Source: Saccharobesus litoralis
GTDB taxonomy: Bacteria; Pseudomonadota; Gammaproteobacteria; Enterobacterales; Alteromonadaceae
Length of the DNA: 64,000 bases
Assembly (NCBI RefSeq): GCF_003063625.1
Contig: NZ_CP026604.1
Coordinates: forward strand, 1,116,001 to 1,180,000
Reading direction: 5' to 3'
Shown here: piece by piece, positions 25,128-34,588 of the stretch
How the letters are laid out: each line of letters starts with the position of its first letter
Position numbering within the stretch: the stretch's first letter is position 1
Program-made: the position numbers and the translations under genes
The notes under the pieces: generated by a model
The model's database searches: none
What the model was told of the DNA's origin: nothing
Seen by the model: only the letters and a program-made list of their open reading frames with translations

Positions 25128-27890
25128 ATGTTTATGAATCAAACATTAATTGGCTTATGCAGTGCTGTATGTATTGCTTCTGCAAGTTTAATCGGTTGTG
25201 GCATCTCGCCGACAACCACCTCTGCCGTTACACCCGAAAATCAGCAAGCGTATTTTGACCGCCTGCGCACAGAAAAAGTCACATCCAACCCTAACATACA
25301 GTGGCAAAACATTGGTCCTGGAATGTCGGGCTATAACGAAGAGTTATGGACTCATCCCACTAATCCTAACGTGATGTTTATTGGCCCCGACATGCATGTT
25401 TCCTATGGTACTTGGGACGGGGCTAATTCATGGCATAGTTTGCAAGATCACGACGAGTTAGGCCAATTAATGAAGCGCGTATTGGACATTGAGTTTTCAC
25501 GCCAAGACCCAAATTACGCCATGGCTATCGATTGGAATGGCTGGGTTTATGAATCAAGCAATCAAGGACGTAACTGGCAAAAAACCGCTGAACTCGCCGG
25601 CGACCACCGAGACTTTGGTGTCGACCCATATGATCCTTTAGCCTTTAAAAAAGGTTGGTACGATGAACAAATCGGCAAGCGTTTAGGTGATCTAGCAGTT
25701 GACCCTAACAACGATAACATTTGGTATATCGGAGCGGGTGACTTCTGGAACGTAAAAGAAAATCACAGAAGTATTAATAAACTTGGCGGCGATAAACTTA
25801 ACTATGCTGATTATGGCTATATTTTAAAAACCAGCAACAAGGGTAAAACTTGGCAAAAGATCAGCAAAGGCTTACCGAGTGATCTTGATGTCGGTAAAAT
25901 TATCGTCAACCCAACTCGTTCACAACACTTACTAGCCGCCACCAATAAAGGCTTAATGCAAAGTACAGATGGTGGCATGTCGTGGCAGTTTGGCGCACAA
26001 GGGCTACCACATAATTTGCCACGTGATTTAACAGAGCACTATGATCCCGTTACCGGCGAATACACGCTTTACCTTATCGAGCAAACCCATTACCAAGCCC
26101 AAGGCAAATCCGTATCGGCCTCAGGTGGCATTTACACCAGTACTGATCAAGGTAAAACTTGGCATAACATTACCGGTAATTTGTGGCTCGATTTAACGCA
26201 AATCAACTACCCTGCAGAGCATAATCGCTACTACCGAACATTGGCCAACTGGTTTGAAATTAGCCCCAAACAAGCCAGAAAAAAATACAGCCAATTACCT
26301 AAGCAAATACTGCCGGTATTTAACCGCATTGTGGTTAACCCTAAAAACAAACAAGAAATCTACGTGACTTACAACAAAAAACACGACCGAACATTCGGCC
26401 CAGGTGAAGTCTGGCGTACATTAGATGGCGGCAAACATTGGACAGTAGTCGCGCGACATGGCAAGTATTGGATCAATAACCCCGACCAAGATTATTGGGC
26501 AAAGCGCAATAACCCGACTCATGCCAACGTAGAATTTGCCCACGTTCAATACGAAATGGACACTCACACCGAAGACCAAGGTAATCGCTTACTGTCAATT
26601 AATTCGGCGGGCGAAGTGTTTATTAGTATCTCGCAACAAACCCACAAATCGTCTGACCAAGGCAAAACTTGGCAACAAATCGACGATTTTGAAGTTGAGA
26701 AAGGCAGCAATATTTGGATTGGCCGTGGCGGCAGTGATTTACCTGGGCGCTTTATGTTATTAGAAACCGGCATTCCTGAACGTCGTTTAATGGCCAGTGG
26801 CGAACATGGCGTTTGGCAAACCGAAGTGGTGGAAAACTTAGCCAACAAAGCTGATGTACCCATGCGTCAAATAGAAGGCCAAGTTAATGATAAAGGCATG
26901 GTATCTATCTCGACACTAGCCGTGCACCCACATAATCCCAATATCATCTATATTCTGGCTTGGCGTCAGTATCACAGTGGTAAATTGCGCCGTTCAACCG
27001 ATGGCGGTAAAACATGGCAAAACATCGCCAGTGTGCTCGAAGTGTCTAGCAAACCTAGCGACAGTAACGTGGCTGGCGCGAAAAAAATAGCGAAAAAGAT
27101 CCAAGGTCCAAAAGGCATGAAGCCAGCGCAAAACTCTTTGCTGATCGATCCTAATCAACCCAACAATATGTTTTTTGTTGCTGAATTGGATGCCTTTTCT
27201 GAAATCTATCGTGCTCCACGCCGTGAACCAACCAAAGGCGGTTATGGCTTTATGAAATCAACCGACGGCGGTTATAACTGGAAAGTCAGCAACAAAGGGT
27301 TCCATCAAGATGCGAGCTTACGCCGTATTATTCTCGACCCCGACAATTCCAATATTATTTATGCGGCAGCAGCAGATAAAAACGGCGGACTATACAAGTC
27401 TGTCGACCAAGGCGAAAGCTGGCAGCGCATGACTATTCCAGCCAATATCAAAAGCGTTAACAACGTATTTATTGATCGCAATAACAAACACATGTTTATA
27501 AGCGCTGGCGGGTTTTACGATGGTAAATACGAAGAAGGCGGCGCATGGCGAAGTACCGATAACGGTAAAACTTGGCAACAAATATTTAAAGCGCCGGTCG
27601 TTTTACAAGTCGAGTCATCACCAGTCGACGCAAACATCTTGTTACTGACAGTTGGCAACCAGATGCGTTTGGATAGACAATTTTTAAATCCTGGACTTTA
27701 TTTGTCACAAGATGGCGGGCAAAGCTGGAACAAAATCAATAACAACTTATCGAATTACGACAAAATTATTGATGCCAAGCCAGATCCCTACAACCCCAAT
27801 GTATTGTGGGCTGCCGGTTGGGGCAGCGGCTGGAATGTTGCGTATATTAACAAAACCAAAGACTCGACTTGGTTGCCAGTTAAACGATAG
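25128..27890 (+). CDS. Asp-box (BNR) repeat beta-propeller lipoprotein, GH74/sortilin-like
   Basis: 920 residues from the ATG at 25128 (ATG at 25134 also possible, giving MNQTLIG); the longer frame upstream is not signal-like. The lipobox is LIGC-G. Many Asp-box hairpins of the form S-T/S-D-x-G-K-T-W are visible (STDGGMSW, STDQGKTWHNI, SSDQGKTW, STDGGKTWQNI, SVDQGESW, STDNGKTW, SQDGGQSW), indicating two seven-bladed propellers as in GH74 xyloglucanases and sortilin-type proteins. GH74 uses two aspartates in the cleft; which residues would serve here cannot be judged by eye. Its place in the locus and its own operator suggest glycan hydrolysis or binding. The substrate is unknown. Confidence 0.75.
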   Translation: MFMNQTLIGLCSAVCIASASLIGCGISPTTTSAVTPENQQAYFDRLRTEKVTSNPNIQWQNIGPGMSGYNEELWTHPTNPNVMFIGPDMHVSYGTWDGANSWHSLQDHDELGQLMKRVLDIEFSRQDPNYAMAIDWNGWVYESSNQGRNWQKTAELAGDHRDFGVDPYDPLAFKKGWYDEQIGKRLGDLAVDPNNDNIWYIGAGDFWNVKENHRSINKLGGDKLNYADYGYILKTSNKGKTWQKISKGLPSDLDVGKIIVNPTRSQHLLAATNKGLMQSTDGGMSWQFGAQGLPHNLPRDLTEHYDPVTGEYTLYLIEQTHYQAQGKSVSASGGIYTSTDQGKTWHNITGNLWLDLTQINYPAEHNRYYRTLANWFEISPKQARKKYSQLPKQILPVFNRIVVNPKNKQEIYVTYNKKHDRTFGPGEVWRTLDGGKHWTVVARHGKYWINNPDQDYWAKRNNPTHANVEFAHVQYEMDTHTEDQGNRLLSINSAGEVFISISQQTHKSSDQGKTWQQIDDFEVEKGSNIWIGRGGSDLPGRFMLLETGIPERRLMASGEHGVWQTEVVENLANKADVPMRQIEGQVNDKGMVSISTLAVHPHNPNIIYILAWRQYHSGKLRRSTDGGKTWQNIASVLEVSSKPSDSNVAGAKKIAKKIQGPKGMKPAQNSLLIDPNQPNNMFFVAELDAFSEIYRAPRREPTKGGYGFMKSTDGGYNWKVSNKGFHQDASLRRIILDPDNSNIIYAAAADKNGGLYKSVDQGESWQRMTIPANIKSVNNVFIDRNNKHMFISAGGFYDGKYEEGGAWRSTDNGKTWQQIFKAPVVLQVESSPVDANILLLTVGNQMRLDRQFLNPGLYLSQDGGQSWNKINNNLSNYDKIIDAKPDPYNPNVLWAAGWGSGWNVAYINKTKDSTWLPVKR

Positions 27891-28213
27891 CAACCCGTAA
27901 CAACGCACCGGTATTAGAGTTTATCGGCAATATAATCTTAGCGTTATGCTTGGTTTGCGGGTTCAGCAAATCAAGCATAAATGCCAATGCCTTTAATATT
28001 ATGTTGGTCTTGCCTTTAAGCTACTCTCTTATCCGATAAATAAGCAAAACGACCCAGCTCAAATACACCTTTTCGGGCATAGCTAAACGCTCACGCAAAC
28101 ACCGAAATCAACACAAAGAAAAAAACCAAAAACAGCCAGCATCAAATTCAAACCTCGGCTGGCGGTGGTTCAGTCCGCATTAGCGGAAACTTAGGTGTTA
28201 TGCAGATAAATCT

Positions 28214-28472
28214 GCACTTACATGGATGTAAGAAGTGCCGAGCGTTCGGGAATAAGCATCGGTGCACTTACATGGATGTAAGAAGTGCCGAGCGTTCGGG
28301 AATAAGCATCGGTGCACCTACAAGGATGTAGGAAGTGCCGCGCGTTCGGGAATAAGCATCGGTGCACCTACAGGGATGGTGGAAGTGCCACGCGTCGGGA
28401 ATAAGCATCGGTTCACCTACAGGGATGGTGGAAGTGCCACGCGTCGGGAATAAGCATCGGTGTACCTACAGG
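28214..28472. repeat. Tandem repeat array, 50-bp unit, five copies plus a partial one
   Basis: Units start at 28214, 28264, 28314, 28364 and 28413 (two of 49 bp), with a broken sixth at 28462. Each unit has the inverted repeat CTTACATGGATGTAAG or a decayed version, then GTGCCGAGCGTTCGGGAAT and AAGCATCGGT. The first two are identical and later ones drift stepwise. There are no unique spacers, so it is not CRISPR. A relative of the palindrome occurs at 55190-55205. Confidence 0.9.
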
Positions 28473-28532
28473 AAGAATATACAAATACCTATCCTTGTAA
28501 ATGACTCGTAAATTATGACACCTATAAAAAAC

Positions 28533-28567
28533 AAAAACGGCAGATGGAAATTCCATCTGCCGTTTTT
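28533..28567 (-). terminator. Strong terminator of the large beta-helix gene
   Basis: 17-bp perfect stem from AAAAACGGCAGATGGAA, ending in T5 in both directions. It lies 38 bp after the stop codon in the minus direction and can serve both convergent genes. Confidence 0.9.
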
Positions 28568-28604
28568 ATTGGATAGCTATTTTGCAATAAAAACCATACA
28601 AAGG

Positions 28605-31600
28605 TTATTTATTTTTAGCCACTACACTCTGTAAATAGCCTTTTTCTGAACCTGAAATATCTCCTTGAGCTTTTAACGCATTAAGCTCTTTCGACATACA
28701 GCTATTATATTGACCCGCATTTTTACTACCTGCTAGGCAATCAGTATCAGCATTTGCTACCTGTACTGCTAGCGGCATGCCTAATGCGTTTACGCGGTTA
28801 GTAATGCCAGAATCAACACCGGTAATAACAACATTGCCTGACACTAATCCAAGGTGGACATCTGCACTGTCTTCAACACCATCATTATCGTCATCGTTAT
28901 CAGCATTATCGCCGATTGAATCATCATCAAAATCCGCTGATTCGCTGGCGTCTAATGGGAATAAGTCTTCGCTATCGACAACAGAATCGCCATCGTCGTC
29001 GTTATCCGCATTGTTACCAATACCATCGTCATCAGTATCGATTGACTCAGTTGCGTCTAACGGGAAGGCATCTAATACGTCATCCACACCATCGTTGTCA
29101 TCATCGGCATCTGCGTTATTGCCAATACCATCGCCATCTGTATCAACTGACTCACTGGCGTCATAAGGGAAGGCATCTACCGTATCTGCCACACCATCAT
29201 TGTCATCATCCGTATCTGTGTTGTTACCTATACCATCACCGTCAGTATCGACAGACTCATTCGCGTCATATGGGAAAACATCAAGGCCATCTAATATTCC
29301 GTCGTTGTCGTCATCGTTATCCATTGCATCGCCGATTAAGTCACCATCAAAATCACTATCTATAATGATAGGCGACGCTGTTGCGGCATGCACTTTGCCA
29401 TCACTTGATTTAAAGCGGGCAAACAAGAAGTAAAAGTTACCATTGGGTAATTGCGCCGTTGGTGTTAAACCATGCAAAGGCAAGGACAAAGTGACTGTGC
29501 CGCTTTGCTCGCCAACTAAACTAGCATCGGTTATTTCAGTGTCGCTAACGACAGTCCAGTTTGAACGTAATTCGCGCAGTAATATTTTAACCCCGCTTAA
29601 ATCAGATGTGACCTCTTGGCCCGTTCCGGCTTCAACATTAACCGTGATATCCATAAAACCTGTATTTAAGAATGGCGTATTGCGGTAGTTATTAATGTTG
29701 TCCCAGCTAATTGACCCAGGCGCTGGTTCTACAAGCGTTAGCGGCTGCGCACCCACTGCTTTTTTAACCCCGTTTGATGATTCAAACTGCACAAATAAGA
29801 AGTAAAAATGGTCAGCTGGTAAATCCACTGTCGCTGGTAAACCCGTTAATGGGATAGTCGCAGTTGCGGCACCGGCTCGCTTACCAATAGCTGATGCGTC
29901 ATCAATTCTGATATCGCTTACAACTTGCCAAGCACCGGTTGATTTATCAACTGTGCGTAAGAAAAATCTAACGCCACCTAAGGTGTCAGTCACTGTATTA
30001 CCTGTACCGGCATCAAAGTTAACCGTTGCGTTAATCTGACCACCTACCACATATTCAGTCGATAGATATTTGCTTCTATCATCAAACATGACTGAAGGGT
30101 TAATCGGTGGGTGTACCGGAGCGGCATTAGGATCCGATGCACAGTTGTCGCAAGTATCTTCAATCGCATTGATACCGGCAGTCCAACGTGTTCCACCCGC
30201 TTCATATGCACCTACATCAGGCGCAGGACCAGCAAACGGTACCACTAAATCATCAATATCGCGTCCAGAATCTAGCAAGCTTGACGCTGCGTTTGGCATA
30301 AAGTTTTGATTGGCCGGATCAACTAATTGGTTGATGCCCTCAATGATTAAGTTGCTGTCGAGATCGTAAGCATCACTGCGGATCCAGTCGGCATGGGTAC
30401 TGAAGTTGTTCCAAACGCGGTTATCGCGAGGATTACGACCATTGATCCACTCACCCATCGCTTGTTCAACATCAATAAAAGTATTGTGGTAGATATGGTT
30501 ATCCCAGTTGTCCCAGTTTAACTGCACACCACTCCAAGGTACATTCCACACCACGTTGTGATGGACTAAAAAGCCTTTACTGTCGTTATCTAAGTAGATA
30601 CCAGCAGTGCGGTGATCGTGATAGTCACGGCGCATAGCGTCATGCCACCAGTTATGATGAATTTCGATGTTGCGGTTTTCGGTATTACCTACCGTATAGA
30701 ATAAGCCGCCATCGTTATTGATCATCGCTGCGTATGAAACATCGTTATAGGCAATTTCAGAGCCAGTTCCCACGACATACATGGCATCACGACCGGTATG
30801 CGAAATGGTATTCTTTAAAATTTTAACGTTATCGGCATTAGAGCGGATCGGGCTGGTATGATTACCTAAGGTATCGAAATAGCGAATTTCATTACGTTGA
30901 ATAACCGCGTTGTCACCACTTTGCCCCCAGCCAGCGATTTGAATACCACTAATTGAGCCATGCAAAATAACGTTATCTTCGATGGTATTATTGCGACCAA
31001 TCACATTGATTGACGCATCACCAATGGTTGCACCCGAAGCCGCGTCAGGGTTACCTAAACGCTGTTTACCGTGAAGAACCTCAGCTTTAGCATAACGGTT
31101 AAAGTGACCATCTAACTTAACGTTAGCGCCCCAAACATTGATACCTTCAAGGTCAACATAACTGCCGTCGATTTCAATAGCCCGTTCACGCACCGCGATC
31201 TCAACATCGCCGTCAGCCGGCTGTTGGCCATCGGCAGGTTTAAAATAAAGTGTTTGCGAGGCAGCGTCGTAATGCCATTCGCGATCATGATCAAGTAAAT
31301 CTAATTTACCGTAAACAAAGAAACGTCCAAAACCACCATCATACCGTTTAACTGGGTTATGGTTACTGTATGGCCATTTGGTAATATCGACCGCTGGGTA
31401 GTTGATTTCAGTTAAGGTATTGGATGTTATTTGCTTAGTCCAGCTAGTGCCTGAATGCTGGCCTAAATACCAAAGATAACCATCGGTTAAGTCAACATCA
31501 GGAATACCCGCAACCGTTAAACTGCTCTCGGTACCGGCTTCGGTAACTTCATGGGCATCGATAGTGAAAATATCATTGTCGCTGTCATTTGGCCAACGGG

Positions 31601-32009
31601 CGATCTGCATTAACTCATCGTTGTGATAAACCTGACGCGAGTGCTCAACTATCGTCATATTGACCTGAGTAGAATAGATACCGTCAGCATAAGGAGTCCA
31701 GCCAGTTACCGGTTCGGTTCCCTTAATCACCACGCGTTCGCCATCTTTAGCTCGCACTAAAATAGGTTCAGCAGCGGTACCTGATTTATTAATGGTTAAG
31801 GTTTGACGGTACTCACCGCCAGCGATAATTAAGGTATCACCCGCAGCAAGCACACTGTTGGCTTTCCAAAAGGAAGCAAACGGAGCCGCTTCGCTGCCGT
31901 CATTATTGTTGTTACCGTCTGGCGCAACATAAACCGTTTTGGCGGCCAAGCCCATGCTTAATAGCAAAGACGCCGCCCCAACAGAATAGTTAAAAATTTG
32001 TTTGGACAT
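28605..32009 (-). CDS. Secreted right-handed beta-helix protein with thrombospondin type 3 repeats
   Basis: 1134 residues with a signal peptide (GLAAK-TVYVAP). Residues ~20-640 are a right-handed beta-helix closely matching the 18397-20466 protein (shared FATF/FASF entry, ARWPNDSDND, HHNWWHDA, NVPWS, ALQLNWDNWDNH). Then come two ~115-residue beta-sandwich repeats (each with GSSF/STxx, RFFLR or KILLRE, and FYFLFVQF or FYFLFARF). Residues ~890-1060 are thrombospondin type 3 repeats, about four units of 35 with DTDGDGIGNN calcium loops. The last ~70 residues form a small unknown domain. It lacks the GlyGly-CTERM of its paralogue. A putative operator lies ~100 bp upstream. Enzymatic activity is plausible but unproved. 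Confidence 0.75.
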   Translation of the reverse strand: MSKQIFNYSVGAASLLLSMGLAAKTVYVAPDGNNNNDGSEAAPFASFWKANSVLAAGDTLIIAGGEYRQTLTINKSGTAAEPILVRAKDGERVVIKGTEPVTGWTPYADGIYSTQVNMTIVEHSRQVYHNDELMQIARWPNDSDNDIFTIDAHEVTEAGTESSLTVAGIPDVDLTDGYLWYLGQHSGTSWTKQITSNTLTEINYPAVDITKWPYSNHNPVKRYDGGFGRFFVYGKLDLLDHDREWHYDAASQTLYFKPADGQQPADGDVEIAVRERAIEIDGSYVDLEGINVWGANVKLDGHFNRYAKAEVLHGKQRLGNPDAASGATIGDASINVIGRNNTIEDNVILHGSISGIQIAGWGQSGDNAVIQRNEIRYFDTLGNHTSPIRSNADNVKILKNTISHTGRDAMYVVGTGSEIAYNDVSYAAMINNDGGLFYTVGNTENRNIEIHHNWWHDAMRRDYHDHRTAGIYLDNDSKGFLVHHNVVWNVPWSGVQLNWDNWDNHIYHNTFIDVEQAMGEWINGRNPRDNRVWNNFSTHADWIRSDAYDLDSNLIIEGINQLVDPANQNFMPNAASSLLDSGRDIDDLVVPFAGPAPDVGAYEAGGTRWTAGINAIEDTCDNCASDPNAAPVHPPINPSVMFDDRSKYLSTEYVVGGQINATVNFDAGTGNTVTDTLGGVRFFLRTVDKSTGAWQVVSDIRIDDASAIGKRAGAATATIPLTGLPATVDLPADHFYFLFVQFESSNGVKKAVGAQPLTLVEPAPGSISWDNINNYRNTPFLNTGFMDITVNVEAGTGQEVTSDLSGVKILLRELRSNWTVVSDTEITDASLVGEQSGTVTLSLPLHGLTPTAQLPNGNFYFLFARFKSSDGKVHAATASPIIIDSDFDGDLIGDAMDNDDDNDGILDGLDVFPYDANESVDTDGDGIGNNTDTDDDNDGVADTVDAFPYDASESVDTDGDGIGNNADADDDNDGVDDVLDAFPLDATESIDTDDDGIGNNADNDDDGDSVVDSEDLFPLDASESADFDDDSIGDNADNDDDNDGVEDSADVHLGLVSGNVVITGVDSGITNRVNALGMPLAVQVANADTDCLAGSKNAGQYNSCMSKELNALKAQGDISGSEKGYLQSVVAKNK

Positions 32010-32105
32010 TTATAAAGAGCCTCTATTGTAGTGTGTTGTCGCATTTGATTTACATACGAACAAATAAGTTACAATATGAAACACTTTACATACAATGCAT
32101 TTTCA

Positions 32106-32117
32106 ATTGTTTACAAT
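32106..32117. promoter_or_regulatory. Putative GntR-type operator, site 7
   Basis: ATTGTTTACAAT, perfect arms, 97 bp upstream of the large beta-helix gene. It is identical to site 1. Confidence 0.6.
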
Positions 32118-32168
32118 TTACTATTTTTAGTTATAAGGATATTATTTTTATAACAGTTTATAGATTGG

Positions 32169-32519
32169 CTAACCAACCAAAAATAATATATACATAACTA
32201 CTGAGCACTGTAAGCAAGCTGAAAAGCACAAGATATTTTTAATAAATTTGTTTACATTATTTAATGTAATAAATGTTGCGGAAAAAACTGACACCATAAA
32301 AATTGAAGCTGTAAAAAATGACATAACACCAAAATATCCATTTAGCGTTTGTTCATTACCAAGAACCTTTGTATTTTTCGCTACAAACATAATCGCGATC
32401 ATCGTTAAACTAGTTGTGGCTGTAAATTTAGAAAACTCAAAGTATTTAGCACTTTCAGCATGTTTTAATTTCACAGCTTTTTCTGCTTTTAACTTTAATC
32501 GTTCTTTTATATGTTTCAT
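32169..32519 (-). CDS. Small hypothetical membrane protein
   Basis: 116 residues. GGAGGAGCAATG is one of the best ribosome sites in the window, so this frame is preferred over the antisense frame that overlaps it. A basic N-terminus (HIKERLKLKAEKAVKLK) leads into three predicted membrane helices near residues 30-50, 62-86 and 93-116. Two cysteines lie in the last helix. No family is recognised. It sits between the sugar locus and the insertion sequence; its relation to either is unknown. Confidence 0.65.
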   Translation of the reverse strand: MKHIKERLKLKAEKAVKLKHAESAKYFEFSKFTATTSLTMIAIMFVAKNTKVLGNEQTLNGYFGVMSFFTASIFMVSVFSATFITLNNVNKFIKNILCFSACLQCSVVMYILFLVG

Positions 32520-32660
32520 TGCTCCTCCGAATCAAGCGAAAATTAATTACATTACTGTATTAACTAACAAAACACCTTATGTAAAAATCAAAATCACTTT
32601 CCTTTAGCTGGCGTGACTCCCTCAATATAAACCTACTATGAATATACAGATGCCTGTAAA

Positions 32661-32681
32661 CCCGATCTTCCGCACTTAATT
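32661..32681 (+). repeat. IS left terminal inverted repeat
   Basis: Begins CCCGATCTTCCGCACTTAAT. It matches the reverse complement of the right end (CCCCATCTTCCGTACTTTAA) apart from four bases. Confidence 0.75.
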
Positions 32682-32812
32682 ATAGATACAGGATATTTTG
32701 TGTGGTTGCGGCCCTAAATTTTTAAGTAGATCTGTTTGTTCGATAAGCTTATCCTGTTTTACGCGCACGACAAATGCCACCGCATAGCAGTGTATTTTTC
32801 TTCAAGTGATGG

Positions 32813-34429
32813 CTAGCTCAGTTGATATATATCTAAAGCTTCTTTGCCAAATAAGCGAATGATTTTCTCTTCTCTTTCACTGATATTCGCGACCCCAATG
32901 CCTTGTGTTCCTAAATCAACATAACTTATCCCTCGCAGCATTTGAAAGACCCAGCGTAATGTAGGCGATTGCGTGGGGTGCCCTAACTGATTGGGCAAGG
33001 TTTCGTCTTCTTTTGTTAATCTCGCTCTCAATTCGTATTGACCTAAGTTGTAAACCAGCAACGATAAACTCATGACCATCAGTAATGCGTCTATCCGTTG
33101 TGGGTTTTGCAGGTAAATGCGATTGCTTTGAAAGGATTTGTCTTTCATGAACCTGAAACCATTTTCAACTTGAGATTGTTGCTTGTATTCCTTAAGCATT
33201 TGCGCGGGTGTTAAACTCGTTTTATTTGTGGCTAAGACGAATCGACCAAGTGGGTGCTTCGCTTGGGCTATGGCTTCTGCGTTTTCTACAATGTCTGCTA
33301 TGACCCGGTAACCTTTGAGTTTTTTATCTTCTGGCTTCGGTCTTCCTCGTTTTTCGTATCCCCATTGAGCCTCTATTTCGCGTTCAACAACTTGGTGATA
33401 CTTCGCTTTTTTAGCGGTATTTTTAAGTGCCTGTCTCGCGTCATGCTCACACGCATACAATGTCCCTGATACTTTTTTCAATGCGCGAGTTAATGCTTGA
33501 TGTGCGTTATCGATTTTCTTTTCCAATGTTTTCAGTTGGCGAGCTTTACCTTGCTCAGAGCTGTATAGCACCCAGTTTTCATTCGGGCTGTCTTTGTCTT
33601 CATCGTTAATTTTGGCGTAACGATAACCGTTATCTAATTCGCACCATTCAAAAGCATCATCGCTTTTCGCACTATTTTGCTTAACTATGTTTAAGGTGGC
33701 TGGCACGCGTGTCAGCCAATTCACGTTGGCATTTTGAAGCTTATTCGTGTTGTACAGCGCTGAATCAGCTACCCATAACATGTCTTCGCTATTATTGAGT
33801 TCTTCAATGAAGTTACGCATATAAGCAATGCTGTCATGAAATATCGTTTTGTCTGCTGCATTACCGTCATAACTTTCATAATAAATCGGAAGTCCTGCTG
33901 GGCCGTTGGTAATGAGATTAACAACCACTTGTTTCAAGTCGGGGCGATGGTCTTTGGAATACCCTTGTTTAGGTATTGGGGCATGCTTCCAATCACCATT
34001 GTATTCACCGAATAAGGCTAAGCTGGTGCTATCTAAATGATGGCTGGTGCTTAATAAGCCATGCTCTTGAATAATTTCAAAAGCTAACTGACTAAATAAA
34101 CGTGTCGTCCCGTGTTGATTCAGTTTATCAAGACATCGACCCAGCGCATCCTCATTCATATCATCGGCACAAAGCCCTGGCGCTATCAATGCCTCTATCG
34201 GTTTGTCTTTAAAAAAGTCTGGGGTCATATACAAAGTCGCATTGGTGAACCCAAGACCATTCAGGATTAGCGCGCAGATCCGCTGCCCATACGTAGACTT
34301 GGTTCGTTTATCCAATTTAATCGGCAGCATCAGGTCAATTCGCTGTGCAATTTTGTACTTTTTCAATAACGCAGCGACTAAACCAAGGTGATCCATAGAT
34401 TGAATAGAGACTTGTTTGATTTGGGGCAT
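32813..34429 (-). CDS. IS1634 family transposase
   Basis: 538 residues from the ATG at 34429 (a TTG at 34456 would add nine). The N-terminal ~100 residues match the DUF4277-like start of IS1634 transposases (MDHLGLVAALLKKYKI, GQRICALILNGLGF). The DDE domain has LDSTSLALFGEYNG with the first Asp, VADSALYN with the second, and a final VENGFRFMKDKSF with the Glu; KQQSQVENGFRF is typical. The frame is complete with no frameshift. Ends and flanks are described with the element. Confidence 0.92.
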   Translation of the reverse strand: MPQIKQVSIQSMDHLGLVAALLKKYKIAQRIDLMLPIKLDKRTKSTYGQRICALILNGLGFTNATLYMTPDFFKDKPIEALIAPGLCADDMNEDALGRCLDKLNQHGTTRLFSQLAFEIIQEHGLLSTSHHLDSTSLALFGEYNGDWKHAPIPKQGYSKDHRPDLKQVVVNLITNGPAGLPIYYESYDGNAADKTIFHDSIAYMRNFIEELNNSEDMLWVADSALYNTNKLQNANVNWLTRVPATLNIVKQNSAKSDDAFEWCELDNGYRYAKINDEDKDSPNENWVLYSSEQGKARQLKTLEKKIDNAHQALTRALKKVSGTLYACEHDARQALKNTAKKAKYHQVVEREIEAQWGYEKRGRPKPEDKKLKGYRVIADIVENAEAIAQAKHPLGRFVLATNKTSLTPAQMLKEYKQQSQVENGFRFMKDKSFQSNRIYLQNPQRIDALLMVMSLSLLVYNLGQYELRARLTKEDETLPNQLGHPTQSPTLRWVFQMLRGISYVDLGTQGIGVANISEREEKIIRLFGKEALDIYQLS

Positions 34430-34588
34430 TAATGGATCTGATAAATATAATGACAAGGATATTGTTATCTTAGCGAAGCTGTTTGAAATACTGTGTGATC
34501 TGTAGCGTGAATAAGGGTGATCTTTTACTTCAATGCTTGTGATCTATTTCGCACAATAAAGTGACTTGCTAAATTTTCAACATTTGAG

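Larger units (their letters stand above)
27891..28604. other. Long intergenic region with tandem repeats
   Basis: 714 bp between two convergent genes. The left ~320 bp shows no recognisable gene. The palindrome TGCAGATAAATCTGCA at 28201-28216 leads into the 50-bp tandem array, followed by a terminator. The small open frames across the array are repeat translations, not genes. Confidence 0.6.

Noticed and set aside
28214-28472. CRISPR array
   Set aside because: The units are contiguous with no unique spacers and decay in order, and no cas genes are in the window.
28916-29365. His/Arg-rich plus-strand protein
   Set aside because: It is the antisense translation of the Asp-rich thrombospondin type 3 repeats.
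32248-32607. Plus-strand gene over the small membrane protein
   Set aside because: The opposite frame has a near-perfect ribosome site (GGAGGAGCAATG) and three regular membrane helices; the plus frame has no such start.
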